From Nematostella vectensis (lineage: Eukaryota; Cnidaria; Anthozoa; Actiniaria; Edwardsiidae), in the NCBI RefSeq assembly GCF_932526225.1, contig NC_064037.1:3312996-3376995 (forward strand): a DNA stretch of 64,000 nt, read 5' to 3'. How positions within the stretch are numbered: position 1 is the first letter of the stretch; each line of letters begins with the position of its first letter. The translations under genes and the position numbers were made by a program. This document shows positions 42,132 to 55,227 of the stretch, piece after piece. The notes under the pieces are model-generated. The model was not told where the DNA came from. It made no database searches and saw only the letters and a program-made list of their open reading frames with translations.

Positions 42132-45100
42132 CCAGACAAATATCTCTTCTTCATCCTTTACCATAGCAAGACGACCAGAACTGGTCACAGCCATTGAAGA
42201 TAAAAGCTTCATCGGGAGTTTATGTCTGCAGACTAGTTTACCAAATTTGTCATAAACATCAATAAAACAGTTAAACCAACCACCATCAAAGCCACTTATG
42301 GCAAGCTGTTTACTGCCTTGATGAAACACAAGACCTGTTGGTGTTAAGTCTTTGTTCATACCTACAGAATAAAGGTTCATCTTCCCTTCAGCATTGCAAT
42401 CATACACTTCACCACCACTCGTCAAAACAAAAACACTCTTTGTAGAAGCAGCAGTGATGCCTCTAATTGTTTGTTCAGATTTTCTTGTTTTTTTCATATC
42501 AGACTTTGAAAGCAGTGTTCCTTGCATGTCATAAACATTGACGTCTTTGAAGTCCGAAAGAAATATATTTTCCTGAGTAACAGTTATGTAATAGAAGTTA
42601 TTGTTCCTGAGATCAATAAGTGGCTCCCCTTCTTGACGAATGTTGGACCCTTTTGAATCAAAGGCCAGAACCATACACTCATATTCCTTGCATCCGTCTC
42701 CGTTGTCAAAGCCTGGGTGAGATGGATGACTGTTAACACCTAAGGAACTGCTCCCTATAAGGGTATATATGTGACCCGAGTCATTTGTGTCTAGATCTAG
42801 AATATTCCATGATCCAGTCTCAGCTTGCTTTTTTACAATGACTTCAAATGACAGCTTGTGTTCACCTGCACTCCCAAACACCTTGACTTCATTATCAGTT
42901 CTGTCAGCTACTATGAATTCGTCTTCTGTAGTCATAGCAATGTGACAGGGTTTTATTAACTTCTCTTGACCAAATGCCCAAGGCAGGTAAAAATCATCCA
43001 CATTTAATAGTGGTTCCCTTAGCGGATCAATCGCTGACAAGCCTTTGGGTTTGATCAGGCGCCATCTTGGCATAACGTCCTTGTTGCTGGCATATTCCTA
43101 AAGCAAAAATTAAAGTGGTCCCTAAAGTAGGCCATCTATTAAGCACAAAGAATTCAATTGAGTGGCCCATGTACAAAACCCCAAAATACTTTTCACTAGG
43201 GCGGATCTAGGGGTGGGCTGAGCAGTCCTTACTGCTCCTATTTTCAGAATTTAGCTTGAAAATAACAATAGGGAAATCAATGAAAGAACAAATAAACCAG
43301 ACCCGCTTTCTTGAAAGTCCCCCCTCCTGTTTTGTAACTCCTGTATCCCCCCTGTATACCCCTAAGGGGCCAGCCTCCTTTAGTGACAATCCACCCCTGT
43401 GTACCCCTAAGGGGCCAGCCTCCTTTAGTGACAATCCACCCCTGTGTACCCCTTAGGGGCCAGCCTCCTTTAGTGACAATCCACTCCTGTATACCCCTTA
43501 GGGGCCAGCCTCCTTCAGTGACAATCCACCCCTGTGTACCCCTAAGGGGCCAGCCTCCTTTAGTGACAATCCACCCCTGTATACCCCTAAGGGGCCAGCC
43601 TCCTTTAGTGACAATCCACCCCTGTATACCCCTGAGGGGCCAGCCTCCTTTAGTGACAATCCACCCCTGTGTACCCCTAAGGGGCCAGCCTCCTTTAGTG
43701 ACAATCCACCCCTGTGTACCCCTAAGGGGCAGGCTCCTTTAGTGACCACTTGTCTCCCTTATCAGCAGGGAAGGGTGAGAAGCACCTCTATGAGATGTAT
43801 TCACAGTACTTTAAATAATACTGCTGAAGACAGTTGTTTGCATAGTTCACGTCAGCCCCTTTTGAAATTTTGATGCTGGTGTTAGATCATCGCTCAATTT
43901 TTATCATCAACCTAGGGTGAGATCTAGAGGTGGAATTTTGACCACATTTTATTTGCAGTCTGTTGTTAATAGACTGGTGATTGGCATAGTCTTAAAGAGA
44001 CCATGACACGAAAAATACATAAGCTTTTATAACAAAATATAGCTATCAATGTTTGGTTTTAAAACTGCCTTTCGCTTATTGATTACAGGAATTTTTGTAA
44101 TCGTGTTTTGAAAATGTCTTGTCTATGCGACTTTTTTTGATTGGCTGACGTCAAGAGTCATACACACTTGATGGGGTTCCAGTCGAACTTCGCTTGCCAT
44201 TGTAGATTTGTAAAGATGAAGACAAGCATATCTCTTGTATTTTTTCTATTTCCTCGCTTTTCAAGACTTGGTAAAGAAAGATGATTACAATTTTCAAACA
44301 ATGGATCCAATAGCAAGTTTTTTCTATCATTAAGATAGGGATTTAATCGAAACCTGAAGTGAATGGAATGGAAAGACATCTCTGGAGTGTTTACCAGTTC
44401 GAGTCGATCGGTTCATTCAAGCAAATGAATTTCCACCGGATTATTTTGGCTTGTTTTGAGTACTATTGAGTACTACGCTTCATTTTTACCTGTAACGATG
44501 AATGGTTTGATTATTAGAATATGTTCTATTGGATTGGACTTCATTTCAATGCATTTTTATTCGCAAACTGATTTGAAAATATAATTACGTTTTTTTTACG
44601 TGCGAATGCGAATAGCCAAAAAACCAAGACAACTTCACTAAAGTTAGTAAACTCACAAAAATACCAGTTTACTTCAAACAGCACCCCAGGGTGGAAAATG
44701 TTCAAAGAACCACATGCAATTATAATAATCTGATTCACTGTTGAGCCTCAAAGTACAACAAATTGCCAAACGGGAAAGCGAAATAGTTTGTTTTACCGCG
44801 CCGATTGACAACATAATTTGATTCAGTCATTCAAGGAATGATATTTCTCTACAAAACGAACAGTCGAATTATTGACAATAATCAGTCCTAACAAGAAAGG
44901 GTAAACATAAAATTCGAATTTGTTCTAGAGCCAAGAAAAGCATGGTGAAGGGTGAAAAGTTTTCTTGAGTGTTTTCTTATCGCATTGTACGCTTTGTTTT
45001 GCTAGTAAATGTACATATTTGTGCGGTTGTTGTACATTCCCTTTCACATATACCAAGTCTTGATGGCAGTTTTTTTTTTAAAAAAACATTAGAACTATTC

Positions 45101-47123
45101 AAGGATTATAATGCTAGTAACATCTACTGCATTTGTAGAGAATTAAATACAATCGAGTTTTTTTTTTGCTGTTCACTCTTGATGAGTTTTAGTCCTCGCA
45201 TCTCAACCTACTTTTTAGATTCTAGATTTCCAGTCGTTTCTTGAGTTTGATATCTTGACGTTTTTTATCTTTGTGTAGATGATTTATAGCTTGCTTCCCT
45301 TGTAATCTATAGGATTCATTATTTAGTGCATTGTTTAGTGCGCAAAAAATGTTCTTCTAAGAGCGTGTTTTGTTCTTGTGACAATTCGCAATAAGTAAAT
45401 TGGATGAAAAAAATTATAAACATTTTTTTCTCTGTATTATTTGAAAGCATAGACGCTTTCAAAATATTCATTCTGCTTTGCAGAAATATAGATGCGTTAC
45501 TTTATGCCTTGTAATATCGTTTCGCAATTATTAACAGTGTATATCTTATTGCTTTGATCACAATTGTGATCGAAAAAGGAGTGAATTTGCTGAAAAGTTG
45601 GATGATTCAAGCGCAAATGGTGTTCAAAAGCTTATAAAAAATATAAATAAAAATCACCACTCCAATTGCTGCAGGATTCCTATTGGATACTTTGCTCAGG
45701 TTACACTCAGCTTTTTTCTGGGGAAGATTCGGGCTCCACAATCAATTATATGTATATTTTGGGTGGGAGCGTCCTATTTTGTATGAGAATATCTAATGTT
45801 TATCACCCACTTGTACAACTCTTGACGTCACAAGTAATATGCAAATTAGATATTCGGATGTCACCGGTTTCATGCAAAAATTTGCCAAAATTGCTCATTT
45901 TAAAAGGATCAAAATTCAGGTTTCCGTTTAAATCAAGTATCGAAAATTGGAGGAATTATTGTTGGGATTTTATGCTACTATACTAACAAGTCAATTTGTC
46001 AAAATAAGCAAAAGAGAATTTCGTGTCACATTCTATTTAAATGTCTATGAATGGGTGCAAGAAAGTGGGTGAGAGTGGATTGATATTCTCTTGCTGTAAA
46101 CTATCTTTCATTGGTTCAAAAACAAAAATGCACTGGTCATTTGAACCCCCTATCCCATGGTGCTGGGGAATAGTTGGATAAACATGGAGGCTTTAGAGCA
46201 CTTTTTAAAGGTAATGGTGAAATTGACAGTTTTTTACTCTTGGGGGACAAACTGGGGGAGTGAGGACAAACAGAAAGACAACCTGAGGGCAATTGCTCTT
46301 TTCAGATGACTTGTTGTCTGAAATCTCATTTAATTGTACCATTTCCACCCCGAGGGGTAGGAGCATTTGATTGTAGTTTTGTCTCGAGGGGTTGGGGGCT
46401 TTATTCAGTTTTGTTTAGGGTTAAAATCAAATCCCCACCCTTCCCAGGGACCATGGGGGTGGGGGTTTCAAATAACTACCGCATAATATTTACCTGATAG
46501 ATGATGTAATTCACAGAGCATACAGCTTTTATAATCCCTTTTCTCTCTTCAACATTGACTTTTGATTTTGCACCACCTTTCAGATGGGTCGCAAAGTTAG
46601 CTCGAACCTGATCAAGTTCATGAAGCTCTTTTAGGCATCTTTGACATTCAGGAAGTATTTGTTCAATCCCGTTGCTGAGTCTTGCTGAAATAATGATTGA
46701 CATAACTCGATATATCATTGCCGATATGCGGGTAATCAGAGGAAGCGCTGGATTGTTGAAAGCTTCGGTTGCTTTCTTTCTTGCATCATCGAGGCGTTTT
46801 TTCGATTCGCTTATCTGGTATTCGTGCTCGCTTCGAAGGCCTTCCATCATTTGCTCTTCGGGTAATTTGTTCGCTGCCTCTTCATCAGCTTCATTGGGCG
46901 ACAGAATAGCAATGCCTGCTTCAAAAAAACTGACCATGGCTCCTACCTCCTTCATAGAAATAGCGTCCAGTTTGGATTTCATCTCACTTGTTCCACTCCT
47001 TATAAGAGAGCAAAGTTTTTGATCCGTAACATCGCCATCTTTGATCATCTCAACAACTTTATCTCTGCCTTTCTTTGCCAAAAATCCCAGTGGTTTAAGC
47101 GCTAATTTGACCACTGGATCCAT
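42129..47123 (-). CDS. Helical N-terminus plus NHL-type beta-propeller protein
   Basis: Two minus-strand exons, 46494-47123 and 42129-43097, join in phase 0 to 532 aa. Exon 1 (1-210) is predicted largely alpha-helical: MDPVVKLALKPLGFLAKKGR, then amphipathic stretches (LRSEHEYQISESKKRLDDAR, ILPECQRCLKELHELDQVR). Exon 2 (211-532) has beta-propeller-like blades of NHL/TRIM-NHL type: KPCHIAMTTEDEFIVADRTD, NEVKVFGSAGEH, IRGITAASTKSVFVLT, TGLVFHQGSKQLAISG, IDVYDKFGKLVCRHKLP, LSSMAVTSSGRLAMVKDEE. No RING, B-box, signal peptide or transmembrane segment is seen. The start is the first ATG; an in-frame TTG lies upstream. Function unknown; the domain pair resembles orphan cnidarian propeller families rather than a named animal gene. 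The 3.4-kb intron holds an array and TIR elements. Confidence 0.8.
43335..43748. repeat. 45-bp minisatellite in the NHL-gene intron
   Basis: About nine copies of a 45-bp unit (AGTGACAATCCACCCCTGTG, TACCCCTAAGGGGCCAGCCT, CCTTT). Each unit contains the palindrome CCCCTAAGGGG, so the array could form repeated small hairpins. It lies about 240 bp downstream of the acceptor side of exon 2. Confidence 0.96.
43992..46040. mobile_element. Possible ~2-kb inverted-repeat element in the NHL-gene intron
   Basis: Outer motifs TTAAAGAGACCATGACACGA (left) and TCGTGTCACATTCTATTTAA (right) are inverted relatives, as are the inner motifs CTGACGTCAAGAGTCATAC (about 44147) and TACAACTCTTGACGTCAC (about 45813). 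Identity is modest and no transposase ORF is present, so the boundaries and the call are tentative. Confidence 0.4.
46138..46471. mobile_element. G/C-rich TIR element beside the NHL-gene exon 1 donor
   Basis: TTTGAACCCCCTATCCCATG at the left and CATGGGGGTGGGGGTTTCAAA at the right are inverted. The element ends only about 23 bp from the exon 1 splice donor at 46494. Internally it is rich in GAGGGG/CCCCA. No coding capacity. Confidence 0.6.
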
Positions 47124-48213
47124 TTTCTGGTTGTTTATCTTCAAAGAAGTTTCTAAGTACAATCACAAGTCAGACTACTGATCACAAGTGTTAAAAATCC
47201 GTGGTCTGCTTTAGCTTTACCCCAGTCGTGGTGTCGGTGCGCCCGCGATCCTCTCCCATCCCACGTCTACCCAGCCTGCGTAGCAAGCGCAAGGGTCAGG
47301 GGAGGAGCAGTCTCATTTAGCTGCCTCTCTAGTAGTTTGATTGGTGCACATAAAAAAAGGCGAGAGCGTCCCAGGAATACCACAGCTCCCGGCAGTCTAA
47401 ATTTTTCGACCATCAGAAGTGGCGCTGTTTCTTTTTGTAAAAAAAAATCTATTTTATACTACTATATCATGATTACAACTTGGAGAAGTTTTTTCAATAA
47501 AGATTCCAACTCCATTTTTAGGTCCAGAGTCTATGAGCTCTAGCGCGGGAGAACATTTTATTTACTGGGGGGAGGGGAGTGAACTAGACCACCTAGACAA
47601 CAAGTGCATGCTGGCCTTTTATCAATTAATATATTTTACTTTTAGGATTAATTATTGACAGCTATTGTTCTTTTTCTATCTATTTATTAATGTTTCGCAT
47701 AATTTTTTTTGCAATATTTTAGATGTTCTGCTACGCATCTTTGGTCCCCAAAAATCCTATATTAGGAGAGCTATAATAAAACTTTTTGCCACAGAGCAAA
47801 GGGACTGTGACTAGTTCTTGTTCTTGCATGGGATAATTTTGAACAAGTAGAGCCAAATGCCTCGCTTGGAAAAAAACCATCAAAGCTGTCAACTCACCCG
47901 CATTAGGCGGGTGTCACAATGGACCTCATCACAAGTCTAACCTCTATTTTTTGTGAGAATGTTCATACATTTTATACGTATTCGCCCGCATTGGCTCTTT
48001 TTTTTTTTTTCTGTATTTCACTCGATTTCCCAATATTTCTGTCCAAGTGGGTTGACAGCTATGAACTATGTGTACATATTGTTAAGAGCTAAATAAAACA
48101 AAACAAAAAACAAAAACAGGCATATAAAAATGAATTATCAATTCATTTTAGGCTAGGTTTCCACAAGAGACCATGATATACATCATGGTCTCTTGGTTTC
48201 CACCTATGTTTCC

Positions 48214-48655
48214 GTTGCCTCTTCATCGGCTTCATTGGGCGAGAGAATAGCAATGCCTGCTTCAAAAAACCTGACCATGGTTCCTACTTCCTTCATAGAA
48301 ATAGCGTCCATTTTGGATTTCATCTCACTTGTTCCACTCCTTATAAGAGAACAGAGTTTTTGATCCGTAACATCTTTGATCTTCTCAACAACTTTATCTC
48401 TGCCCTTCTTTGCCTAAAATTCCTGGGGTTCAAGCGCTAATTTGACCGCCCTTTCCTGGTTGTTTATCTTCAAAGAAGTTTCTTAGTACTATCACAAGTG
48501 TTAAAAGCCGGCTTTCTCTTGTGGTCTGCTTTATTCGAGCTGTGGTGTCGGTGTGCCCGCGATCCTTTCCCATCCCACGGCTGGGTAGCCTGCGTAGCAA
48601 GCGCAAGGGCAGTTTCTTCTTTTTAAAAAGAAAAATCCATTTTATATTACTATTG
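48214..48655 (-). pseudogene. Duplicated, decayed 5' end of the helical/NHL gene
   Basis: Bases 48214-48655 match 46874-47450 at about 90% through the start-codon region and into upstream sequence (GGTGTCGGTG(C/T)GCCCGCGATC, GCGTAGCAAGCGCAAGGG). The copy has lost the ATG region, carries a 6-bp deletion and a frame shift (TTGCCTAAAATTCC for TTGCCAAAAATCC), and has no downstream exon. It is a broken tandem duplicate of exon 1 plus promoter. Its distal end overlaps the last codons of the SLC43-like gene on the same strand. Confidence 0.9.
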
Positions 48656-50946
48656 CAGTTTCTTTGTCGAGTGTGTGACCAGTTGATAGCGTCACTTGTT
48701 TTTTAAGACAGCGAGCGTACCACCACAAATACACAGGGAACCCAAAGATGAGGGGAAGCGACAACACAAGAAACATCGTATGCACCTACAAAATCAATGA
48801 AATTCATAATAAAAAGAGAAAACAAACACTCTGAGAAATATATATGATGTTCTTTTATACAAACATAATAATGGCAATAACCACGAGTCGCGGTTAAATA
48901 CTTGGGAGGCTTGTGGTTTTGGCAAAGAGAGAATCAAACGGGCGTGCGCGCTTCTTTTCCCCGCCAAAAACAAATTTACAACAAAACACACAGGACAGCA
49001 AGATTTCGTAGAATTGTTTAGCATACTTCATAGCATTACCGCGCAAAACATGCCCGTTTGAGCCTCTCTTTGCTTGGTGTAAAACCACAGGCCTCCAAAG
49101 TATTGTATTTCTAACCGCGAAACTGTCTATTCATACTAATGCGCCCTATATAGTAGTATTCTAAAGAAAAATGGAGATTTTTTCGCATACGGGGAGAGGG
49201 GTCACGAACAGAGATAGAGGCAACAAACTTCGCTAAGCTTATTCTTTTGATAAGAGAGAAGGACCCTCTGGCGGCCTTTACGGTTTCATACAAGCCATAA
49301 CCACCAATGATCCTTGAATTTCCAAGTTCAGTTTATGAAAACTATACCTCCAAGTTCTCCAAGCCCTCAATATCAGGACTCCTAAGGACAATAACAATAC
49401 CTAAAAAGGGTAGTTTTATTGAACCCAAGGAGCCTCCATTGGATCCGTTACTGACCGGGGGGGAAGGGCCTTTTCCGATTCTGGTTTCTCTTAAGGTTAA
49501 AAATTTCTTCTACCACACACAATTTGCTATCTCTTAGGGGTAAGAATTAATGTTGACCACGCCCAGAGTGCTAACCCTTAGAGTTGAAATTGATTTTGCC
49601 GACGAACACTCCCGTCTGTTTTTATCGGAGTCCCCCCTCGGGTAATGACCATTACTGTAAATGTGAAACAATTTTCGGGAATTCCGTTGTCGGATATTCG
49701 ACGGACGTTAGCTCTTACCAGCTTACATTTAAAATTAATAATTGACGAAAGATGAAAAGGAGATACTCACATAAATAATCTGGTTTGGAAAGTAGTTTTC
49801 CAGGACGATATACGTGGGATACTGAAGACACTGGATGAGGGACGTTGTGACCATATTTAACGAATTCATCACGCCAAAGCTAGAGACGGGAAACCTGTAA
49901 GAAACGCAAAATTAACGTGTCCAGAGTGGGATAGTAATGTCCATCTTCGGTCAGGGTAATTCCCAAAGGTAATTTCCAATAGCCTGTTTCCAAATTAGCA
50001 AGAAGACCCTATACTGTTAGGAAGAGGTGTGAGTATACATACGCCACAAGGAATAGACTTGATGCAGATCCATTGTAGAAACATCTGATAGCGGTTACGA
50101 GAACAAACGTGATGATCTGTTAACAAGGATAAATCAATTGTCACCCCAACTGCCTTGTGTTTCATAGTCTACTGCACCGTAGAACTCTTACTGCACGGCG
50201 CGGACAAGTGCAAAGTTCCCCTTTCCCCCACTCCCTACTCTCGCTCTCTGCGGTGTTGTGACGTCACTCACGGCCAACCAAATAAACCTCAACAACAGAC
50301 ACCAGCAAATAGGCTTCTGGGCAAAAATGCTAACGAATGACATGAAGTGTTGGGGCGCTATATAAAGCGCATTTTGTAATACCACAAAATAACCGGAAAG
50401 AACGAGTCCTAGAGGTGCGATGAGTAGTGGCTAAGGCGGAATATTCGCCTATAGTGTTCATAGAGCCTGCAGGCTATAAAAATAATTTAAAAGTAATGTC
50501 GTGATAGACGACAAACCTGTAAAGAGGGGACTGGGGCAACCACCATTATGTTAACGAGAAAGAGAAGGATTGAAGTCGCGGAAAACGCCGCTAGGCACCC
50601 ATGAACTTCTAATATGCGATGAGCGGTGGAAATGTAGGAGCCATTGCAAGCTTGCGCATCCTTGCATGTTGCGCTACTGTTGCTTTGGATTATCATAGAT
50701 GAGCTGTCGTCTGTGCTGTCAAGTCTCTTTGATACTCTCTTCCCAGAAGAAATAACAAATCCCAAGATTGGCCCAAAACCGATGCTACACAATTGAATGA
50801 TACCGAAGTAATTTGCATAACTTTCAACTAAAAAGATAAAAAAAAAAAAACATATATTATATAACGGCTGGTGTTAATAATGATGATGGGTATTATCAAG
50901 ATGATGATGATGACATTGATGATGAAGATGATGATGATGCTGATGC

Positions 50947-50993
<47 letters not shown>

Positions 50994-50997
50994 CTGC

Positions 50998-51093
<96 letters not shown>

Positions 51094-54000
51094 CACTGAT
51101 AGTGGCTTTTGCCATGCATGACACAAACTACTGCAGACGAGTGCGAAAAAAGCTAGATGCCTTCATGACCCTTTTTCCCGTGTAGAAATGATGATCACTT
51201 ACCCATGCTAGGGCTGGTACCAGGAAATGACGCCATATATTGGCGAAAAGAAGCCACGTAAAACCACAGCCGCCACTTGCAAAAACCATTGAACGCAACA
51301 GTCCACAGGAATACGCCACTGAACACGTGACTTATCACCAGCTTGCGCGCGGACCCCACACTTCCCTCCGGTTTTTGCTCCTTATTTTGGAGTAATCGCG
51401 CGCCGACTGAGCGCTTTCCGTGATTGATCACCTCGTTACGAGGAAAGATTGCAGCAGTTATGAAGAAGATGACACCGGCCACAGTAGCGTAACCATAACA
51501 GATGTACTTGTAGGGTACATTGTGGTCATAGATAACCTATGGGCACACCAAAAGAGGCGAATGACGAAATAATCACAATGAGGCATAAACACACAAAAAA
51601 GAAAAAGATATCATAGCGTCGTTCATGAAATAAAGTGACAAGAATAACCTTTAAGGCTAATCAAATTATCTTATGATCTTTGGATACACGCAATATTGCG
51701 ATCTGCTCATCTCTAATAATCTAATAATATCTCTAAATAAAGGAAAAATCATCACTTAGGTTTCGATACGGCTGCACGTTTATTTAATTGAAATAGATCG
51801 AGTGGCTCATTTTTATGTATTTATTTTCAGGGGGGAGGGGTTGGGGGATATGATGAAAAAGCTACTGCGTCCGTGACGCGAGACATCTAAACTTTGTTAA
51901 AGACTCTGAAGCCTACTAGCGTGACAAATATCCAGCTTGCATGACACAATTGTCATTTTGGAAACAAAATCATCCATACCCATTTTTTTTTATAATTTAG
52001 CAATAGAATGGAGCCGTTTTTATGGTAAGATTGATTGAATTTTACGGTGATTCAAGCGGATTTTGGTCGCTACTGAAATGTCATCTGAAATCTCGTGTAC
52101 TGATTCTATTCGGCGGTAAAAATTCGTTACAAAAAAACAACTGTTTTTTTTTTTTTGAAACCGCACGATCTGATTTGGTTAAACATCCGCGATTAGAAAG
52201 TTGTTACCTTAAAGAAGAGAAGGACCACTGCGGCGGAATTTCCTGCGCCTGAGCAAAGGCTTACGAACGCTGACTGTTTCTTGCCATACATTGTGGACGC
52301 CTATCAAAAAGAAGTTTTGGGATGTGATTCTTTTTTACCTTCCGAAGGGTACAACCTCGTTCTCCCGTGTGTAATTACCCAGAAGCCACTGTGAAGATTT
52401 GAAAGAGCTTACCCGCACTAGAGAGCAAAGAACCGCTATCCCGGATATAGCGAGCCCGATGCATGCTGGGAATAGTAGTAATGACGTGCCTGAAAAGTAA
52501 TTTTTTGTGTAAAGGAACTTTAAGGGCAGTGATCTTGATCATCTAGTTTATCACAGTATTGTGGGTGAACGTCCCACAACGAGTAGATGGAAGTGCTTAT
52601 GAAAATAGAACTTTTTGGAACTTTTTTTTTGTACAGGCGAACGCCTATTAGAAGACTTTCACTCAGCACAGATCACGCGACTTTTTGGACTACAAACTCT
52701 GGGCTCATGACTCCTGCGCAAATTCCTGCGCGCCAAAATAACAGCAACAAAAAGTAATTTATTCAGCGCTTACGAATAAGCCAGGAAGTTTTTTTGTCAG
52801 GAAAAGCTGTTTTTCATAAGATTTCTTTATCACGTCGTTCTCTGGCGTCACGGGCGCAGGCATTTCTGAGTTTATTTTCTTGATTTTTAAAAAAAAAGTC
52901 ACGTGTGAGCAGTTAGTGCAAGTTTCCTATTGCACAAATTACTAATGAGGAAATCAACTAGCTCCTCCTACCAGCTACTCTAGCGTAGTAGGCTATCCGC
53001 ATACAAGCTATTTCGTAAATATTCGTTCCTTTTAATTCATTATACTTCGGTGAAGTAAACAGGAAGGTTTTACGTTATTTTGTAAAAAAAATTCTAGGTA
53101 TGAACAAGCAGTGATGACCCTAAAAGAGTAAAACATTGGCTAGGTTTAGTTTCCTCTACATGGCGGCATATAGGGTCTCAGGGCCTGGTTTTATTTATTT
53201 GTTTATTTATTCTTACCTCGGGCGACGAAACCCAACAAGACGACAGATAAGCAGTACAGCACACTATCAACAAACAAAGAGAAGGCATAATGTTTTAGCA
53301 TGTTTTTAAATACTAAACGGCCCAGCGGTCTCATTTTTCATAAGGTATTTGCAGCGATAATAGGAACTGTATTACTTTCCAAACACTAAACTAACACAAA
53401 TAAGCCACAATAATAATTATATCACCTTGTGTTACTATTCTTACAAAAAATATTGAAGTTTATACATCTCGCGACCTCTCGGGTGGCCAAGCGACACGCG
53501 ACCTGTTGCCTGTGACATTTTCATGGTTGATTGCGAGCGAATTTCGAAAACTTTCAATGTACGGAATATCAAAACTTTTGAGATCTTTCCTTCTCCATAA
53601 CAATTGATGAACATACGAAATTAAACTTGTTTATGTTTTAAACTTTTTTTTCATTCAAAAGAGAAACTAAAAAATGCTGGGCTCGACATCTTGGCTGACA
53701 AGCACTTGCTATAATAAATGCTATATTGCTTTACGTTTTGACATTTTACTGTCGGTTCTTACGCTGCCTCTAAAACAAAATACATTTTTGGAAAGATTAA
53801 AGAATAATCTTAGAATAATCAGTTATAGAAAATAATTCGTCTATTTTTATTTGACTGTTCACAATTTTTGATGGGTTATTTGTTTTTGGTTACTTATTGA
53901 ATAATACTGACCTGGAAGCGATGAAAACTTGCCTGGCACCAAACCGATCGATACCGTAGCCTGAAATTATCGATAAAAAATCTCCAAAGAAAACTGCGGC

Positions 54001-54240
54001 GGTTAAAGTCAAGCTAAACCACTTTTCCTGCTTTGTACAGCCAACCATAGCATCTCTATCGCTCAGTTCACTTGGGTTCAAAATGCGGGAAGAATTGACA
54101 GAACAATCGTCAAGGAAGAAATTCTCGTCTTTCATCACAAATATAAAAGACGGCCAGCCAATCAAAGGAATAGAGAAAATTGCACACAGAACAGCGCATA
54201 CTGGGAAAATGTATGCCCTCAATGTTTGGTTGTGAGTCAT
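48642..54240 (-). CDS. SLC43-like MFS transporter (LAT3/LAT4 family)
   Basis: Nine minus-strand exons join in frame to 510 aa: 53912-54240, 53217-53263, 52413-52489, 52208-52300, 51203-51536, 50517-50827, 50043-50116, 49771-49894, 48642-48785. The start MTHNQTLRAYIFPVCAVLCA leads into the first membrane segment and GWPSFIFVMKDENFF, the SLC43 hallmark after TM1 (GWPSL.F.LK.E..F). It is followed by a lumenal loop with cysteines and TM2 with GYGIDRFGARQV, the MFS loop 2-3 motif. Later come a long cytoplasmic loop (NHGKRSVGARLLQNKEQKPE), YFGIIQLCSIGFGPILG, an extracellular loop with N-glycosylation sequons (NSSA, NGS) and the final TM VHTMFLVLSLPLIFGFPVYL. SLC43 members move large neutral amino acids or nucleobases by facilitated diffusion; the substrate here is not known. 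The last codons lie inside a segment duplicated from the neighbouring gene. An in-frame GTG lies upstream of the chosen ATG. Confidence 0.85.
50880..51094. repeat. (ATG)n trinucleotide microsatellite with internal (TGC)n
   Basis: A long ATG/GAT array, interrupted around 50991-51019 by about nine TGC units, in SLC43-like intron 5. Predicted poly-His, poly-Ser, poly-Ile and poly-Met frames are artefacts. Confidence 0.98.
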
Positions 54241-55227
54241 GTTGGAGAGAGTCGATGAGACGAAGAATAAGAAGATCGCTCTTACCACAAGCCGCACGCT
54301 CTTAGCAACGGAATTTTTGACCCCGGCCCCTGTGGAGAATAAAGGTGCCTCAAATTACCTAGTATTCCAGCCATATGCGGCGGGTTTTCATTTTCGGTTA
54401 TGTTAACTTTAGATTTTACATATTTGATCACATCTTTTTGCGGGAGTCATGGATGTGGGTAAGCAGCGCGCATCGTATTAAAGAAATAAGATTCAATCGC
54501 TAAAATGGCCGATATGAGTCCCCAAGACGCGCCAAATATTTATGACATCGCGTACATAATTATTCGGGAAAACGCAATTATTTTGTTTTTTTTTTATGGC
54601 CAAAAAAATATAGAATACTTGTGTAGCGTGATTGGTTTTAATTACAAGGTTAATGATTGTTAGTAGGTTGGTTTCGGTTTACACTAGTTTGTTAGCCTGT
54701 AATTGCCGTACAAGCCACGCCGTCTTTCCTACGAGCGAATTTTACTCAGATTATTTATGATCTACTGAATACACCTATAGCTGGGGAAAGAGGTAAGCCC
54801 CTTTATGTTATACTGTACATTGTATTGGTTAGCATAGGTAATGACATGCTGTACGAACCATGTGATTTTCTGATCTATTCACCGTGTGATTGTAAATAAT
54901 ATACTTGTGATTGGGCAACGTCGGAATGTGCTATATTCAAGGACGATCTACGAGAATAACCACGAAGTGATTGCCAGATAATGATCTCTTAAATGTTATG
55001 TAACCTATTGTAAGCCTCTGTTACTGATTTTAGACCCTTTGTGATTTGTACTGCAGTTTTTACGTGCTGATTAGTGATAATAAACAACTATTCTCGATTA
55101 GTCCAGTAATTACCTTCCCAGCCGTTATGTCGAAACTGACTAATATCTTATAACTTGCGTAGGGGTGGCGTGAAAGATCGCGATCAAGGCCATAATTGAG
55201 ATGAGGGGAGTAGAGGAGAGGGGTCAT
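54241..55227. other. Upstream flank of SLC43-like gene, no gene seen
   Basis: No open frame with family resemblance. An AT-rich stretch at 54640-55130 ends AATAAACAACTATTC and could be an old retroelement tail, but no terminal repeats or coding remnant were found. Confidence 0.3.

Noticed and set aside
50871-51185. Poly-His, poly-Ser, poly-Ile and poly-Met proteins
   Set aside because: They are readings of an ATG/GAT microsatellite in SLC43-like intron 5.
54640-55130. Solo LTR
   Set aside because: No matching TG...CA ends, target duplication or second copy could be identified.
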